From the NCBI GenBank assembly GCA_965205275.1, contig OZ242168.1, positions 434,001 to 498,000 of the forward strand: a stretch of DNA of 64,000 bases, written 5' to 3'. Shown in pieces: positions 62,235-64,000 of the stretch. The notes beneath the pieces were generated by a model. It was not told the DNA's origin, made no database searches, and saw only the letters and a program-made list of their open reading frames with translations. The DNA comes from WTFY01 sp965205275 (GTDB taxonomy: Bacteria; Pseudomonadota; Gammaproteobacteria; UBA4575). The position numbers were made by a program, and so were the translations under genes. How positions within the stretch are numbered: position 1 is the stretch's first letter; each line of letters opens with the position of its first letter.

Positions 62235-63422
62235 TTAATCAAGCCGATAGGGCGATAATGACATGAGTTCTTTACACTCGTGTTGCATAAAACGTTCTTC
62301 GCGTTGACAAAAATCTCGAATCGCGAGCCTGAAACGTGAATTCGCAATCCAGTGAGCAGACCAGGTTCTGGTAGGCAAAAAACCACGACTGATTTTATGC
62401 TCACCCTGAGCGCCAGGTTCGAAAGTGGTTAACTGATGTTCAATGGCATATTCAATACCCTGGTAATAGCAGGCTTCGAAGTGCAGGCCATTAAATTTGT
62501 CCAGACACCCCCAAAATCTTCCATACAGTGTATGGCTGTCACGAAAGTTGATTGCACATGCGATAAGCTGCTTGTCGCTATAGGCAAGTACCAGCAGGAT
62601 TTGTGAACCCATTGTAGCCCCCAGTTCTTTAAAAAAATCGAGGCTGAGTGTAGGCAGGCCACTTTTACGGTAAAAAGTATCCGCATAGAACGCATGCACC
62701 TGTTGCCATAGTATGCCATCCAGTTCTGATCCGTGCAGACGCTGAATATGTACCTTATGGTCTTTTACAAGGCGGCGCTCGCGCTTTATTTTTTTTCTTT
62801 TTCGTGAAATCAAACTTTCCAAAAAATGATCAAAACATTCATAATTCCGGTTACTCCAATGGTATTGGCAACCAAGACGTAGCATCAGGTTGCTTTGTTT
62901 ATAGAATCTACATTCGTCTTTGTGGCTGAACAACCAATGCATGCTGGACATGTTGAGTCTTTTTGCCTCTTCTACAGTGGCATGGATCATCGCGGCTGCA
63001 ATTCTGTTTTTGCATTGTACGGGCAACCCTGGTGCAATGAGCAGGCGGGCCCCTGTTACAGGGGTGTATGGTACCGATGCGACGAGTTTGGGGTAATAAC
63101 CAAGCCCTGATTGTTCATAGGCAGATGCCCATGACCAGTCAAATACAAACTCCCCATAAGAGTTGGTTTTGATGTACAGCGGGCTTGCAGCAGTAACCTG
63201 TTTGTTTTCATCATGCACAATCAGATGATGCGGGTACCAGCCGTATTCTTTGCCCAGGCAATTGTTGCGTTCCAGTGCTCCCAGAAACTCATGCCGTAAA
63301 AAGGGATTATCATCCGCAAGCAGGCTATTCCAGTCTGCGCACTTGATGGCCCCAAGAGAACTGATAAAACTAAAGGTATATCCAGACGGGGTTTTGCCTG
63401 ATGGTGAATTCCGGGTAGTCAA
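62235..63422 (-). CDS. FemAB/GNAT-like acyltransferase (DUF482 family)
   Basis: A 395-residue protein of the peptidogalycan-biosynthesis/DUF482 family with a GNAT-like fold: the opening SFISSLGAIKCADWNSLLADDNPFLRHEFL, then ALERNNCLGKEYGWYPHHLIVHD, YGEFVFDWSWASAYEQSGLGYYPKL, and the late FEACYYQGIEYAIEHQLTTFEPGAQGEHKISRGF. Genes of this family commonly sit between trxB and aat in gammaproteobacteria, as here. Substrate is unknown; relatives of FemAB transfer aminoacyl groups. Confidence 0.88.
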   Translation of the reverse strand: MTTRNSPSGKTPSGYTFSFISSLGAIKCADWNSLLADDNPFLRHEFLGALERNNCLGKEYGWYPHHLIVHDENKQVTAASPLYIKTNSYGEFVFDWSWASAYEQSGLGYYPKLVASVPYTPVTGARLLIAPGLPVQCKNRIAAAMIHATVEEAKRLNMSSMHWLFSHKDECRFYKQSNLMLRLGCQYHWSNRNYECFDHFLESLISRKRKKIKRERRLVKDHKVHIQRLHGSELDGILWQQVHAFYADTFYRKSGLPTLSLDFFKELGATMGSQILLVLAYSDKQLIACAINFRDSHTLYGRFWGCLDKFNGLHFEACYYQGIEYAIEHQLTTFEPGAQGEHKISRGFLPTRTWSAHWIANSRFRLAIRDFCQREERFMQHECKELMSLSPYRLD

Positions 63423-63442
63423 GGTGGCAGCAGGCAGTGATG

Positions 63443-64000
63443 TCAGTTGCTGGCAAGACTATCCAGATATTTTTCAGCGTCCAGTGCGGCCATGCACCCC
63501 GAACCTGCTGAAGTCACTGCTTGGCGGTATACGTGATCGATTACATCGCCTGCTGCAAATATTCCCGGAACATTCGTTGCCGTAGCATTGCCATGGATAC
63601 CACTTTTAACCTTGATGTATCTGCCGTTCATGCTGAGCTGGTTTTCAAAGATTTTGGTATTTGGGGTATGCCCGACAGCGATGAACACACCACTAAGATC
63701 AATGTCCTGTATGGATGCGTCCAGAGTACTTTTGATGCGCATTCCCGTAACCCCCACGTCATCCCCCAGAACCTCATCAAGTGTATGGTTCCATTTCAGG
63801 GCAACATTGCCGTTTTTTTCTTTTTCAAACAGTTGCTGCTGCAGAATTTTCTCACTGCGCAAGGCGTCACGCCGATGAACCAGAGTCACCTCACTTGCAA
63901 TGTTGGATAGATAGAGGGCTTCTTCGACGGCAGTATTGCCACCACCAATCACTGCGACTTTTTTCTCTTTGTAAAAAAAACCGTCACATGTTGCACATGC
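63443..64000 (-). CDS. trxB: Thioredoxin reductase (3' part, cut by window edge)
   Basis: C-terminal 185 or so residues of TrxB, which reduces thioredoxin with NADPH. The visible frame enters at the active site, ACATCDGFFYKEKK (CATC redox pair). It continues with the NADPH fold VAVIGGGNTAVEEALYLS, HRRDALRSEKILQQQLF, GVFIAVGHTPNT and the FAD-binding end GIFAAGDVIDHVYRQAVTSAGSGCMAAL. The 5' half lies beyond base 64000. Confidence 0.96.
   Translation of the reverse strand, partial: ACATCDGFFYKEKKVAVIGGGNTAVEEALYLSNIASEVTLVHRRDALRSEKILQQQLFEKEKNGNVALKWNHTLDEVLGDDVGVTGMRIKSTLDASIQDIDLSGVFIAVGHTPNTKIFENQLSMNGRYIKVKSGIHGNATATNVPGIFAAGDVIDHVYRQAVTSAGSGCMAALDAEKYLDSLASN

Noticed and set aside
1..64000. 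CRISPR arrays, rRNA genes, prophage
   Set aside because: No regularly spaced repeats, no rRNA-like blocks, and no phage structural genes or integrase were found; the only mobile DNA seen is insertion sequences and their remnants.

Overview
The window reads as chromosome of a gammaproteobacterium with roughly balanced base composition. The evidence is gene content and order: sdhD-A-B-sdhE, a YqiB/DUF1249 protein, zapE, nagZ with an S-methylthioinosine phosphorylase, csiV-mfd, a full ccmABCDEFGHI operon, surE-pcm-yqaA-nlpD, alaC-hom-thrC, and trxB/GNAT/aat. No rRNA, intact tRNA or CRISPR array was found. The genus cannot be fixed from this sequence. Squalene synthase and ispH, a FadE-type acyl-CoA dehydrogenase, agmatine-to-putrescine enzymes and molybdenum-cofactor genes point to a heterotrophic or mixotrophic aerobe that makes c-type cytochromes.

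Layout. 1-12.4 kb: succinate dehydrogenase, an Rrf2/IscR-like regulator without the cluster cysteines, an alpha/beta hydrolase, malate dehydrogenase, zapE, nagZ, an MscS channel, MTI phosphorylase and a GC-rich glyA. 12.5-16.7 kb: csiV and mfd. 17-23.9 kb: cytochrome c maturation. 24-29.2 kb: two small membrane proteins, aguB/aguA, moaB, moaE, moeA. 29.3-31.8 kb: fadE. 31.8-38.2 kb: a rearranged accessory stretch with transposase remnants, a TonB-dependent receptor, a second copy of the fadE 3' end, a beta-barrel protein plus a collapsed tandem copy, and an ankyrin protein. 38.2-45.8 kb: conserved core genes for stress, cell envelope and amino acids. 46-48 kb: an aldehyde dehydrogenase and a decayed higBA toxin-antitoxin pair. 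48.3-54.4 kb: a signalling module. 54.8-59 kb: a fresh IS256-family insertion, squalene synthase and an IS3-family insertion. 59-64 kb: ispH, a broken outer-membrane barrel gene, aat, a FemAB-like acyltransferase and the 3' part of trxB, cut by the window edge.

The most interesting unit is 48.3-54.4 kb. A receiver-PP2C phosphatase, an RsbW-like kinase, a branched-chain-amino-acid-type periplasmic binding protein and a membrane histidine kinase form one tight operon. Two paralogous STAS antagonists lie convergent to it. All parts of a partner switch coupled to extracellular ligand sensing are present, but no sigma factor, ABC permease or ABC ATPase is nearby, so the output is unknown.
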